From Akkermansia muciniphila (GTDB taxonomy: Bacteria > Verrucomicrobiota > Verrucomicrobiia > Verrucomicrobiales > Akkermansiaceae), in the NCBI GenBank assembly GCA_947624785.1, contig CANQLV010000021.1, positions 1-32,671 on the forward strand: DNA of 32,671 nucleotides, written 5' to 3'. Both the position numbers and the translations under genes were made by a program. Positions 15,503 through 23,017 of this stretch are shown here, one piece after another (positions within the stretch are counted from its first letter, which is position 1; every line of letters begins with the position of its first letter). Below the pieces are notes generated by a model. That model was not told the DNA's origin, made no database searches, and saw only the letters and a list, made by a program, of their open reading frames with translations.

Positions 15503-16503
15503 TGCTGTTTCTTTCAAATTTAATATTGAATTTTTCGACAATCGTATTTGTTGTAGATTCATCAAGGGCTTCTATATGATATTTTTGATTAGTTGTGCTC
15601 AACAGAATGGTATCTTCTGCTTCGCTTCCCTCTCCTCCCTGTCCTCTATGCACATATAATTTGCATACAAACCAAAATTCTTGAGGATTATATTTCGAAT
15701 TCTTAATTGTTTCTATAATTTCTTCGATAAGACGATTATCGCCTACCATATCATAAAAATGATTTTTGTTTCCAACGGAACCGGCAAGATTGCAAGTTTT
15801 ATGTTCATTCGCCAGTTCTGGTTTAGTTTTTGGAGGTTTGGAGTTTTTTTCTTCCCACATGAGGCCCCCATCACGTTCAATGATTTTGATCTTTTTGAAA
15901 CTGACGTTAGTAGGAGAAAGCGTTAATTGAATAAAGCCTAAAAGGCCATGTTCCCCTTTGGAAAATTGCAACATATCAGTATGGGGTTTCCGTCCCCCAT
16001 GTCTATTATACCCTCAAATTTTTCTTTCTTTAACTTTTTAGGGATTCTGATATTGATAGTAATTTCAGCTTTTTGACCTTCACTTGTTTCTGCTTTGATT
16101 TTTGCGGTCGCGTCCTTCTCCAAGTCATCCTTCGCAGTCAGGGCAATTTTTAATTCCCCCTGGAGTTGTTCGGTATTAATTTGTTTGAACCCATCCCCTT
16201 CTATATTCCATTTAAGTTCTTTGATGGTGCCTTTCGGTTTGCCGACAAGCAAGAAAGTGATTTTTTCACCGATCCCGATGTTTTTCCTTTTCCGATCCTC
16301 TTCCTTATCTCCTGTTCCGCCTTTGATGTAATAATCTGCAGAACAAAGTGCTGTTTAATTTGCAGAGGGCCGGTGGTTTCTTCTTCCGTTTCTTCCAGAA
16401 TGTCTTCCTCTTCTTCATCAGCCCACAGAAAAACGGGACTGAATAGAATCATCAGGATGAGGATCGACAAACGTGAAAGAAATAAAGGGGAAGTTAGCAG
16501 CAT
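15408..16503 (-). pseudogene. Gene A1, frameshifted relative of A2
   Basis: Three successive frames together encode a relative of A2 (26188-27249). Frame one begins at about 16503 with a signal peptide (LSRLSILILMILFSPVFLWAD). Homology then jumps frame near 16355, after LQIK, continuing as KTALCSADYYIKG against KTTLYSADCYIKG in A2. It jumps again near 15962, after CCNFPKG, continuing as TLSPTNVSFKKIKIIERD against TLQPTNVSFKNIKIIERD. Both jumps fit loss of one base from a short homopolymer (an A run and a G run). Either the gene is decayed, or the assembly has homopolymer errors, or expression uses -1 frameshifting. The last frame runs about 95 bp into B1. A good promoter remains upstream. The DNA is AT-rich like B1. 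Confidence 0.75.
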
Positions 16504-16522
16504 TTTATAAAAGAATATTTGA

Positions 16523-16551
16523 ATTTTATATAAAAACATCTTATCCGTCAA
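16523..16551 (-). promoter_or_regulatory. Promoter of the A1-B1 module
   Basis: On the minus strand TTGACG (16546-16551), a 17-bp spacer and TAAAAT (16523-16528) form a strong sigma-70-type promoter. It would start transcription about 10-15 nt upstream of the likely A1 start at 16503. Confidence 0.65.
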
Positions 16552-16687
16552 TATGGGTTTTTGAAATATAGGGTTATGAAAATTTTATACCAATAAATGG
16601 TTGGTTTGTCCGGTATATGGTGCGCAAAGGAGATTGAAACAGGCAGGCGCCGGAAGAGGCGGTTCTTCACATCACCTTTCAGGCGTA

Positions 16688-16726
16688 TTGACGGCTTTTC
16701 CCCTCCCTGCTTTGGTGGGGAGGAAT
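16688..16726 (+). promoter_or_regulatory. Ribosome site and -35 candidate for the tail-like gene
   Basis: GGGGAGGAAT directly precedes the ATG at 16727. It is one of the few strong Shine-Dalgarno sites in the window and decides the start over an in-frame ATG at 16601. TTGACG (16688-16693) may be a -35, but the matching -10 is weak. Confidence 0.5.
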
Positions 16727-19195
16727 ATGGCAAAACAAGTATTACAGCGGCTCAGTTTCACCGCCGGGGAACTGACCCCGTGGCTGGCCGGGCGCGCCGA
16801 CTTGGACCCTGTGTCCCGCGGCGCGTCCCGGCTGAGGAATTTCCTGGTCAGCCCCTTCGGCGGCCTCCGGCGCAGGCCGGGAACGCAGCTGGTCGCCCGC
16901 GCCGGGTGCACGGAGGGGGCCGTGAGGCTGGTTTCCTTCAAGTACTCCACGGGCGTGCAGTTCATGCTGGAAGTGGGGCGCGGCTACATCCGGTATTTCA
17001 AGGACGGCGCGCCCCTGCCGGATGCGGAAGGGGGCGTGCTGGAAACCTCCACCCCGTGGAAGACGGACGAACAGGTGGAAAATCTCCGTCTCCAGCAGTT
17101 GAATGATGTGATTTACTGCGTGGAGCCGTCCACGCCGCCCATGACGCTGGCCCGCCATGCGGACGATGACTGGCGGCTGGAGGCGCTGGAGTTTTCCGGC
17201 ATGCCCTATGAAAGCTCCCTGTTCAATGCCGTGAGGCTGGAATGCCGCATGGTGCGGGATGGCAGCGCCAACAGGCTGCTGGCCACGGCGGACGGGGATG
17301 TGTTCACGCCGGAAATGGAGGGGAGGGAGTTCCTGCGCGTCACCAGGAAGTACGGAGAGGCCGTCGTGGAGGGAACGCAGATGCCCTTTTACCATCTGAC
17401 GACCCTGGACCGGGATCTTTACAAGGGGGAGACTTTTTCCATGGACCGGGAGGACGGCTGGCGGCAGGCCTATACCTGCATCCGTGATTTCAGCAGGAAG
17501 AACGACTACCAGGCGGGAGTGAACCGCCCGGAGCGGTACACGGCCTTTTTTGAAAAAGGTTCCGATGCCAGCGCCCGCGTCTATGTCAGCGGCGCGTGGA
17601 CGCTGGAAACGACGGGCACCTGGGATGCGGAGTGGGAAATCTGCCGGGGGTATCCGGACGGTTCCAACTATCTTCCCAGCCGTCCGGAGCTGGTGTGGCA
17701 TTCCGTGAAGAGCTTCCAGCAGCGGGACGGGTTCCGGAACAATTTCACCCTGAGCGGCAATGAAGAGGAAATGTCCTATTATAAAATCCGGCTGATGGCG
17801 TACAGGAACGGCGCTTCCACGGGAACGCCCGTGTTCCGGGCCGCCGCCGGCTCCTTCAACCATGAAATGGTAGTGGAGGAATACGTTTCCCCCCGCAGCG
17901 CCTACCTCGCGAATGCCCTTCACCTGTCCTATTACGTTCTGGGCGACTGCGAGACCAATGACTGGTCCTTCGGCGCGTTCGGCGTCCGGAACGGCTATCC
18001 GTGCACGGTGGAGTTCCATCAGGGGCGCCTGTGGTTCGGGGGCACGCCGGGGCAGCCGCAGACGCTGTGGGCCAGCAGGGTGGATGATTTCTCCGCGTTC
18101 ACTCCCGGCATTCCGTCGGATTCTCCCATGATTCTGACGATGGCGGCCTCCCAGCAGAACCGCATCTCCTGGATTGCCTCCCTCCGGGGGCTGATGATCG
18201 GCACCAGCGAGGGGGAATGGCGCTTGTCCGCCTCCAGCTCGGAAGGGCTGAATGCGTCCAATGCCGGGTTTGAGCGCCATTCCGGGGTGGGCTCCGCCTC
18301 CCTGGACGCCCTGACGGTGGAAAACAGCCTTCTGTTCGTGCAGCAGGGAGGGATGAAGGTCCGGGAATTGTTCTATTCCCTGGAGGCGGACGGCTACCAG
18401 ACGCGGGACGTCAGCCTGCTGTCCGACCACCTGCTGGCGGCGGGGATTGTGGACTGGACGGTGCAGAGGAGCACGGCGTTCCACGTCTGGTGCGTGCTGG
18501 GGGACGGCAGCGCCGTGTGCATGACGCTGAACAGGGAGCAGAACGTGGCGGCTTGGCACGTCCACCGCCTGGAGCATGGCCGCATCCTGTCCGTGGCGTC
18601 CCTGCGCGGCTCCCATGGCACGCCGGATGAAGAGGTGTGGTTTGCCGTGGCGCGCGGGGAAGGGGAGCGGGCCTGCATCACCGTGGAACGCCTGGCGGAC
18701 GGCAACATCTGCCTGGATGCCTGCACGGAGGCCGTGGTGCGGGGGGAAATGCTGTCCGGCCTGGACCATCTGGCGGGGTGCGGCGCCTTTCTGCTGGACG
18801 GGGAAGGGGCCTGCCTGCCCGTCAGCGTGGACGGGGAGGGGAATGCCGCCTGTCCAGGCAGGCTGGACGGAGAAAACGTGACCGTAGGGCTGGCCGCTCC
18901 GGCGGAGGTGAGGACGATGCCCCTGGAGACGCTCGAGACGCTGGGCTGGTTTAAAAAGCAGCTTGGCGCGCGGGCGCTCCTTCATGAAAGCACCCTGAAG
19001 TTCCGTTACGGAACGGGCCACCCGGATGCGTGGAGGGATTTCCAGCCCGGCAGGTACGGCGTGACGGAGCCCTATTCCGGCTACGTGCGGATGATCCACA
19101 ACTACGGCATGGATGAACAGTCCTGCTTCGCCCTCCGTGTGGAGACGCCGGACCCGTTCAATCTGCTGGCCCTGGTGCTGGATGTGGAATTATAG
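16727..19195 (+). CDS. Phage tail-like structural protein, solitary
   Basis: This 822-residue protein begins with a signature I associate with podovirus-type tail proteins: FTAGELTPWLAGRADLD, then the RLRNFLVSPFGGLRRRPGTQLVA stretch, with the GELsP...GRxDL and NFLV.P.GG..RRPGT pattern. The middle is beta-rich and includes VEFHQGRLWFGGTPGQPQTLWASR (about 438-461) and ISWIASLRGLMIGTSEGEW, repeat-like blade segments seen in such tail or tubular proteins. There is no signal peptide. A strong ribosome site precedes the chosen ATG. No capsid, portal, terminase or integrase gene lies nearby, so it looks like a domesticated or relict prophage gene. It is intact over its full length and matches host GC content, which argues for retention. 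It ends 13 bp before the convergent khpA. The assignment comes from motif memory, not a search. Confidence 0.7.
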   Translation: MAKQVLQRLSFTAGELTPWLAGRADLDPVSRGASRLRNFLVSPFGGLRRRPGTQLVARAGCTEGAVRLVSFKYSTGVQFMLEVGRGYIRYFKDGAPLPDAEGGVLETSTPWKTDEQVENLRLQQLNDVIYCVEPSTPPMTLARHADDDWRLEALEFSGMPYESSLFNAVRLECRMVRDGSANRLLATADGDVFTPEMEGREFLRVTRKYGEAVVEGTQMPFYHLTTLDRDLYKGETFSMDREDGWRQAYTCIRDFSRKNDYQAGVNRPERYTAFFEKGSDASARVYVSGAWTLETTGTWDAEWEICRGYPDGSNYLPSRPELVWHSVKSFQQRDGFRNNFTLSGNEEEMSYYKIRLMAYRNGASTGTPVFRAAAGSFNHEMVVEEYVSPRSAYLANALHLSYYVLGDCETNDWSFGAFGVRNGYPCTVEFHQGRLWFGGTPGQPQTLWASRVDDFSAFTPGIPSDSPMILTMAASQQNRISWIASLRGLMIGTSEGEWRLSASSSEGLNASNAGFERHSGVGSASLDALTVENSLLFVQQGGMKVRELFYSLEADGYQTRDVSLLSDHLLAAGIVDWTVQRSTAFHVWCVLGDGSAVCMTLNREQNVAAWHVHRLEHGRILSVASLRGSHGTPDEEVWFAVARGEGERACITVERLADGNICLDACTEAVVRGEMLSGLDHLAGCGAFLLDGEGACLPVSVDGEGNAACPGRLDGENVTVGLAAPAEVRTMPLETLETLGWFKKQLGARALLHESTLKFRYGTGHPDAWRDFQPGRYGVTEPYSGYVRMIHNYGMDEQSCFALRVETPDPFNLLALVLDVEL

Positions 19196-19208
19196 GGCGC
19201 GGGAGCGC

Positions 19209-19490
19209 TTACGGCTGTTCGGCCGCCTCCTCATGGGAAAGCATGTGCACGATGACCTTGATGCCGTGCTTTTCCCCGGCCGCCTTCGCCAGGGAGCGGA
19301 TGGCGGAGGCCGTCATTCCGTTGCGGCCGATGATGCGGGCCACGTCCGTTTTTTCCAGAATCAGGCGGAAGCGGACGGCGTCTCCCTGCGGGGATTCCGC
19401 AACGCGCAATTCCGCCTGTTCCGGGTGTTGCACGAATTGCAGGGCGATCAGTTGCAGGTACTGGCGGATTTGTTCTACGGCAGGATGCAT
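19209..19490 (-). CDS. khpA: KH-domain RNA-binding protein (KhpA-like)
   Basis: This 93-residue protein is a single KH domain. IIGRNGMTASAIRSLAKAAG (about 54-73) is the GxxG-containing loop and helix of the KhpA family (KH_4). The usual form is IGRxGRTxxAlR; here Met replaces the conserved Arg after Gly. KhpA proteins bind RNA in the cytoplasm, often with KhpB/Jag, and influence cell division and sRNA biology in Firmicutes. In many genomes the gene neighbours rpsP, which is not the case here. A promoter candidate is at 19525-19553. Upstream on the same strand is a candidate structured RNA ending in a terminator. Confidence 0.88.
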   Translation of the reverse strand: MHPAVEQIRQYLQLIALQFVQHPEQAELRVAESPQGDAVRFRLILEKTDVARIIGRNGMTASAIRSLAKAAGEKHGIKVIVHMLSHEEAAEQP

Positions 19491-19524
19491 GGAAGGGAAA
19501 TGTGGGTTATTTCCGTTACCCTAC

Positions 19525-19553
19525 TATAAAACCGCCTGATTGAAAAGATGCAA
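19525..19553 (-). promoter_or_regulatory. khpA: Promoter candidate of khpA
   Basis: On the minus strand TTGCAT (19548-19553), a 17-bp spacer and TTTATA (19525-19530) precede the gene by about 35 bp. A separate promoter here supports the upstream RNA being an independent transcript rather than a khpA leader. Confidence 0.5.
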
Positions 19554-19569
19554 TTCCAGACATTCCCTG

Positions 19570-19607
19570 AAAAAGAAAGTCGCCCCGGCCGTAAAACGAC
19601 CGGGGCG
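19570..19607 (-). terminator. Terminator of the small RNA
   Basis: CGCCCCGG (19581-19588) pairs with CCGGGGCG (19600-19607), with a further CG step and a TAAAA loop on the plus strand. On the minus strand the stem is followed by ACTTTCTTTTT. Confidence 0.75.
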
Positions 19608-19677
19608 CCCCAACTACCCTATGAAACTGGATCCGTTAAGATCCAGAGAGCTTTTTTAACGAGCGCTCACCTGCTCG
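19574..19677 (-). ncRNA. Candidate structured small RNA, about 105 nt
   Basis: A full transcription unit without a reading frame lies on the minus strand. Its promoter is at 19684-19712, and its 3' end is a GC-rich terminator stem (19581-19588 with 19600-19607, extended by a CG step and a 5-nt loop) followed by a T-rich run (complement of about 19570-19578). Between them are two more hairpins: CTGGATC with GATCCAG around a 6-nt loop (about 19629-19648), and CGAGC with GCTCG around an 8-nt loop (about 19660-19679). I do not recognise it as 6S, SRP, tmRNA or RNase P RNA. It could instead be an attenuator leader for khpA. Confidence 0.6.
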
Positions 19678-19683
19678 AAACGC

Positions 19684-19712
19684 AATATAGGACAGGAAAA
19701 AGGGATAAGCAA
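19684..19712 (-). promoter_or_regulatory. Promoter of the small RNA
   Basis: On the minus strand TTGCTT (19707-19712), an exact 17-bp spacer and TATATT (19684-19689) form one of the best promoters in the window. The transcript would start near 19677. Confidence 0.65.
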
Positions 19713-19810
19713 GTATTTTTTGATTGAAACGATTGTTTTATTCAGGAAAAACAACATCGTATTTTTTACAATATCAGGCCGGAAAGAAGGTTATTGTTAT
19801 TGTAACGAAA

Positions 19811-20995
19811 TCATCTGCCGGGAAGCAGTTCATAAGTGAAGCCCTTAAGGTATTCCGTTTCCGGAATGTTCAGTAAAATTGGATGATCCGGTCTTTGGCC
19901 GTGTTGCTGTATCAGGCGGAGGGTGGCGGGCGCATCGATGGCGGCGTCGAGAACGCTTTCCCGGAACAGGTCCGCCCCGGTGTGGTGGGAGCAGCAGAAG
20001 GTGGAAAGAATGCCGCCCGGGGCCAGAAGCTTCATGGCGCGGAGGTGGATTTCCTTATACCCGCGCATGGCGTCATGCACGGATTTCTTGTTTCTGGTGA
20101 AGGAGGGCGGGTCCAGGATAATCAGGTCCCACTTGTGCTCCCCCCCGTCCCGGACGAGGGCCGCCTCCTTCTTCAGGAAATCGAACGCGTTATCCGTAAC
20201 GCCCTGCACGGAAACCCCGTTCAGCCGGGCGTTGCGCGCCACGGCGTCCATGGCGTCCTGGGAGACGTCCACGGCCGTTACCTCCGCGGCTCCGGCAAGG
20301 GCGCAGGCCAGCGCAAAGCCGCCCTGGTTGCAGAAGCAGTCCAGCACGCGGCGTCCGCGGGCAAAGCGCGCCACGGCGGCGTAATTGTCAAGCTGGTCCA
20401 GGTACAGGCCGGTTTTCTGCCCCGTCTGGAGGTCAATCATGAACTGGACGCTGCCGCTGCGTGCGGAGAAGGGTTCCGGTTCCTGCCCGCGCGCCACCCG
20501 GACGGAAGGCTCAATGCCCTCCGCCGCCAGCATGGGGGAATCGTTCCTGACAATGATTCCCCTGGGGGAAAGCAGGTCTTCCAGAACGTTCAGGATGATG
20601 GGAAGGCGGCGCTCCATGGCGATGGTCAGCGTCTGGACGACCAGGTAATCCGCGTAACGGTCCACGATCAGGCCGGGGAGGCCGTCAGACTCGCTCCAGA
20701 CGAGGCGCGTGAGCGTTTCCTCCGGCAGCCACTGGCGGCGCAGTTCCACCGCCTGGCTGATGCGCCTGGAGAAAAAGTCCCCGTCCAGTTCCTGCTTGCG
20801 GCGGGAAAAACGCCTGGCGACGATCTGGGAATGGGGGTTGAACATGGCGGAACCCAGGAAGCGGTCCTTGAAATCCTTCAGCGCCACCACGTCCCCCGGC
20901 TGGGGATTGCCGAAGACCTTGCGCACTTCCGTGCCGTAAACCCAGTCGTGCCCCTGGAAAAGGCGTGCCCTTGGAGAAATAATCAAACCTGCCAT
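19811..20995 (-). CDS. rlmI: RlmI-family 23S rRNA m5C methyltransferase
   Basis: This 394-residue protein has the classical RlmI length and order: an N-terminal PUA domain (IISPRARLFQGHDWVYGTEV and GDVVALKDFKDRFLGSAMF, about 5-55), a central domain with ESDGLPGLIVDRYADYLVVQ (about 105-125), and a Rossmann methyltransferase domain with motif I VLDCFCNQGGFALA, VTAVDVSQDAMD, LDPPSF and STFCCSHH. The double cysteine after motif VI fits m5C chemistry. E. coli RlmI modifies a cytosine of 23S rRNA, and the same role is likely here in the cytoplasm. It is a paralogue of the protein at 13130-14440 but lacks that protein's basic tail. It is transcribed toward the small RNA and khpA. Confidence 0.9.
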   Translation of the reverse strand: MAGLIISPRARLFQGHDWVYGTEVRKVFGNPQPGDVVALKDFKDRFLGSAMFNPHSQIVARRFSRRKQELDGDFFSRRISQAVELRRQWLPEETLTRLVWSESDGLPGLIVDRYADYLVVQTLTIAMERRLPIILNVLEDLLSPRGIIVRNDSPMLAAEGIEPSVRVARGQEPEPFSARSGSVQFMIDLQTGQKTGLYLDQLDNYAAVARFARGRRVLDCFCNQGGFALACALAGAAEVTAVDVSQDAMDAVARNARLNGVSVQGVTDNAFDFLKKEAALVRDGGEHKWDLIILDPPSFTRNKKSVHDAMRGYKEIHLRAMKLLAPGGILSTFCCSHHTGADLFRESVLDAAIDAPATLRLIQQHGQRPDHPILLNIPETEYLKGFTYELLPGR

Positions 20996-21349
20996 GTCAG
21001 GAAAGGCAATACATGATCAGGGTGGAAAGTTCAAGGGTAATGCGGAGGGGTGCCGCAAGGGCCGCGGCTGGGGAAGAGGATGTCTGTTAAAGGAGAAAAG
21101 CTTTTTTCTCTTCCCGTGCTGTGTACGCCCTTGCGGGAAAGAAGAGGTAAGCTCCCTGCCGTGCTCCGGATGATGGTTCGGGAGGGAAGGCCGGGAGAAA
21201 CCGCCTGTTGGCTGGACGGAAAGCGAAGCATGAAACCCAAGGGACGGATGATTCTGAAGGACGAACGGCTCCCCCCCTGCTTCCAGCTGGCCGTTTTCCA
21301 TTTAAGCCGTAAACCTCCGCTGTTTCTTGATGGCCGCACCCCGGAAACA

Positions 21350-21365
21350 AGGGCCTCCCGGCCCT
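21350..21365. repeat. Intergenic repeat module Y, copy 2
   Basis: This 16-nt hairpin is identical to 3658-3673. Here it lies about 40 bp upstream of module X, whereas in the first gap it lies about 65 bp downstream, so the two modules are arranged in opposite order. Confidence 0.6.
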
Positions 21366-21406
21366 CGTAAATCAAAACAAACCGGGTTTTCCCTCCTTGG
21401 CAGCCG

Positions 21407-21443
21407 GGAGCGCCGCAAATCTTTGCGGCAACTGAAAGGAAAC
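21407..21443 (+). repeat. 37-nt hairpin repeat, copy 1
   Basis: The element reads GGAGC, then an 8-bp stem (21412-21419 with 21422-21429), then AACTGAAAGGAAAC. It matches 32345-32381 base for base outside the stem tip except for one substitution. At the tip both sides change together (AAA/TTT here, ATG/CAT there), keeping the pairing. Such compensation points to selection on structure. Confidence 0.65.
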
Positions 21444-21629
21444 TGGATGGTGGCGGAGCAATATTAAACATGGCCTTTTCTGATATAAAGGCGCGTCTTT
21501 CAGCCGCATGTCCATCCGGCTGTGGCAGAAGCCTGCGGTCATTTTCCGCAGCGGGAAGGGTGAAGGCTTCCGTTCCCTGGAATTTTCCGTACAAGTGGAT
21601 CAATGCGCATCATTCCGGGACTATTTCGG

Positions 21630-21657
21630 TTGAAAATGCCCGGAAACGAAGTAAAAT
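21630..21657 (+). promoter_or_regulatory. nagB: Promoter of nagB
   Basis: TTGAAA (21630-21635), a 16-bp spacer and TAAAAT (21652-21657) precede the ATG at 21668 by only ten bases. The mRNA would be leaderless or nearly so. No Shine-Dalgarno sequence is present. Confidence 0.6.
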
Positions 21658-21667
21658 GTGGCGCGTT

Positions 21668-22411
21668 ATGAAAGTAGAAACTTTTGAAACTCCCCAGGAT
21701 GCTGCCAAGGCTTTGGCAGGAGAAGTTGCGGAACTGATCCGTACGCGCGCCGCCGAAGGCAGGAACGTGGTTCTTGGCCTCGCCACGGGCGCCACTCCGC
21801 TGCCCTTTTATGCGGAGCTGGTCCGTCTGCACAAGGAAGAAGGCCTTTCCTTCGCCAACGTCATCTCCTTCAATCTGGACGAATACAGCGGCCTGGACCA
21901 CGACCATCCGGAATCCTACTGGTACTTCATGCACACCAATCTCTTCAACCACATCGACATGAAGCCGGAGAACATCAACCTGCCCTCCGGCACGGTGAAG
22001 GGTGACGAGATTGCCGCCCACTGCGCCGCCTATGAACAGAAAATCAAGGACTGCGGCGGCATCGACCTCCAGATTCTCGGCATCGGCCGCACCGGCCACA
22101 TCGGCTTCAACGAACCCGGCTCCGACGATACCACCATCACCCGCCAGGTGCATCTGGACGAATTGACCCGTTCCGACGCCGCCCCCGCTTTCGGCGGCAT
22201 TGAAAACGTTCCCACCACGGCCATCACCATGGGCGTGGCCACCATCATGGGCGCCCGTGAAGTGGCCCTGATGGCCTGGGGGGAAAAGAAGGCTTCCATC
22301 GTGAAGAAGGCCGTTCAGGGTCCCGTGACGGTGGACGTGGCCGCCTCCTACCTGCAGAAGCACCCGAACGCCAGGTTCCTTCTGGACAAGGGCGCCGCTT
22401 CCCTGCTGTAA
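21668..22411 (+). CDS. nagB: Glucosamine-6-phosphate deaminase
   Basis: This 247-residue enzyme converts glucosamine-6-phosphate to fructose-6-phosphate and ammonia in the cytoplasm, feeding amino sugars into glycolysis. The ATG at 21668 gives the family-typical N-terminus (MKVETFETPQDAAKALA) and sits just after a good promoter. VLGLATGATPLPFY (35-48) is the phosphate loop, SFNLDEYSGL holds the Asp71-Glu72 pair, and GIGRTGHIGFNEPGS holds catalytic His144 and Glu149. The loop reads RTGH where the E. coli enzyme has an Asp before GH; as I recall this variant is common in NagB proteins of other phyla. A strong terminator follows, so the gene is monocistronic. Together with GH20 it supports growth on mucin HexNAc. 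Confidence 0.95.
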   Translation: MKVETFETPQDAAKALAGEVAELIRTRAAEGRNVVLGLATGATPLPFYAELVRLHKEEGLSFANVISFNLDEYSGLDHDHPESYWYFMHTNLFNHIDMKPENINLPSGTVKGDEIAAHCAAYEQKIKDCGGIDLQILGIGRTGHIGFNEPGSDDTTITRQVHLDELTRSDAAPAFGGIENVPTTAITMGVATIMGAREVALMAWGEKKASIVKKAVQGPVTVDVAASYLQKHPNARFLLDKGAASLL

Positions 22412-22432
22412 CCCCTCCGTTTCAACACGAAC

Positions 22433-22473
22433 ACGCCGCTTTTCCCGATTGGTGGGAAAGGCGGCGTTTTTTT
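22433..22473 (+). terminator. Rho-independent terminator of nagB
   Basis: ACGCCGC (from 22433) and TTTCCC pair with GGGAAA and GCGGCGT, with one mismatch in the middle of the stem. Seven T residues follow (22467-22473). It lies about 20 bp after the stop codon. Confidence 0.92.
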
Positions 22474-23017
22474 GATGAAATGAAGGAAGGCTGAATCTTC
22501 TTTTCCAGCGGGGAGATGCCGGAGAGTCTCGCGTCATGTTCAGACGGAGGGTTCCAATGAATAAGGATTTTGTGTCATTGGGGGAAGCGCGGAACGGATG
22601 TGGCTGTTCCGGCGTACGCAGGGCGGCAGGGAAGGGAGAGGAACCGTTTTTCCCCTCTATGGCCAATTCGGCAGGATGAATGAAGAATGGATTTTTACAT
22701 AAACTTGGCAATGAATGAGTTTAGGTATTGGTCGGGGATATGGTTTCCTGGTTCCGGAGATGGCTCTGAAGTCCGGAGGAAAACCCGGAGTTCCTACTGA
22801 AAATTCCCTTTAAAAAGGGAGCGGCAGGTTGGTCATTTAACCGGCTGCGCGTTTTTATTAAGATGGAGTGATGCATTGACAAAGGTTCTGTTTTCCGCGC
22901 ATGGTTGAAGTGCCAATAAATGGAAAATAACATATGGCCGGCAGTGTATCATTAATAGTTCATTCATGAATTACAGATGATGGCCGGTTTTATATATAGA
23001 ACAGGAGAAACAGAAAA
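22474..23017. other. Intergenic region between nagB and the DJ-1/PfpI gene
   Basis: About 540 bp without a convincing gene. Near its end an AT-rich stretch, TTACAG (from about 22974) followed after 16 bp by TATATA, is a promoter candidate for the DJ-1/PfpI gene. A short palindrome, ATTCATGAAT, lies just upstream of it. A TTGACA at about 22877 has no good -10. Confidence 0.6.

Larger units (their letters stand above)
20996..21667. other. Repeat-bearing gap upstream of nagB
   Basis: About 670 bp lie between the divergent rlmI and nagB. Open frames on both strands lack recognisable domains or ribosome sites. The gap holds module Y (21350-21365), module X running into the 37-nt hairpin repeat (21401-21443), and the nagB promoter. 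An in-frame ATG at 21470 would extend NagB by 66 residues unlike the family. Confidence 0.7.

Noticed and set aside
16742..19099. 785-codon minus-strand frame opposite the tail-like gene
   Set aside because: The plus-strand frame has a strong ribosome site and family motifs. The minus frame is rich in Pro, His and Gln without recognisable domains.
19620..19660. Plus-strand terminator CTGGATC/GATCCAG followed by TTTTTT
   Set aside because: The T run is separated from the stem by seven bases and no plus-strand gene lies upstream. It is better explained as an internal hairpin of the minus-strand RNA.
21470..21667. N-terminal extension of NagB from an upstream ATG
   Set aside because: It would add 66 residues not found in the family and would read through the promoter at 21630-21657.
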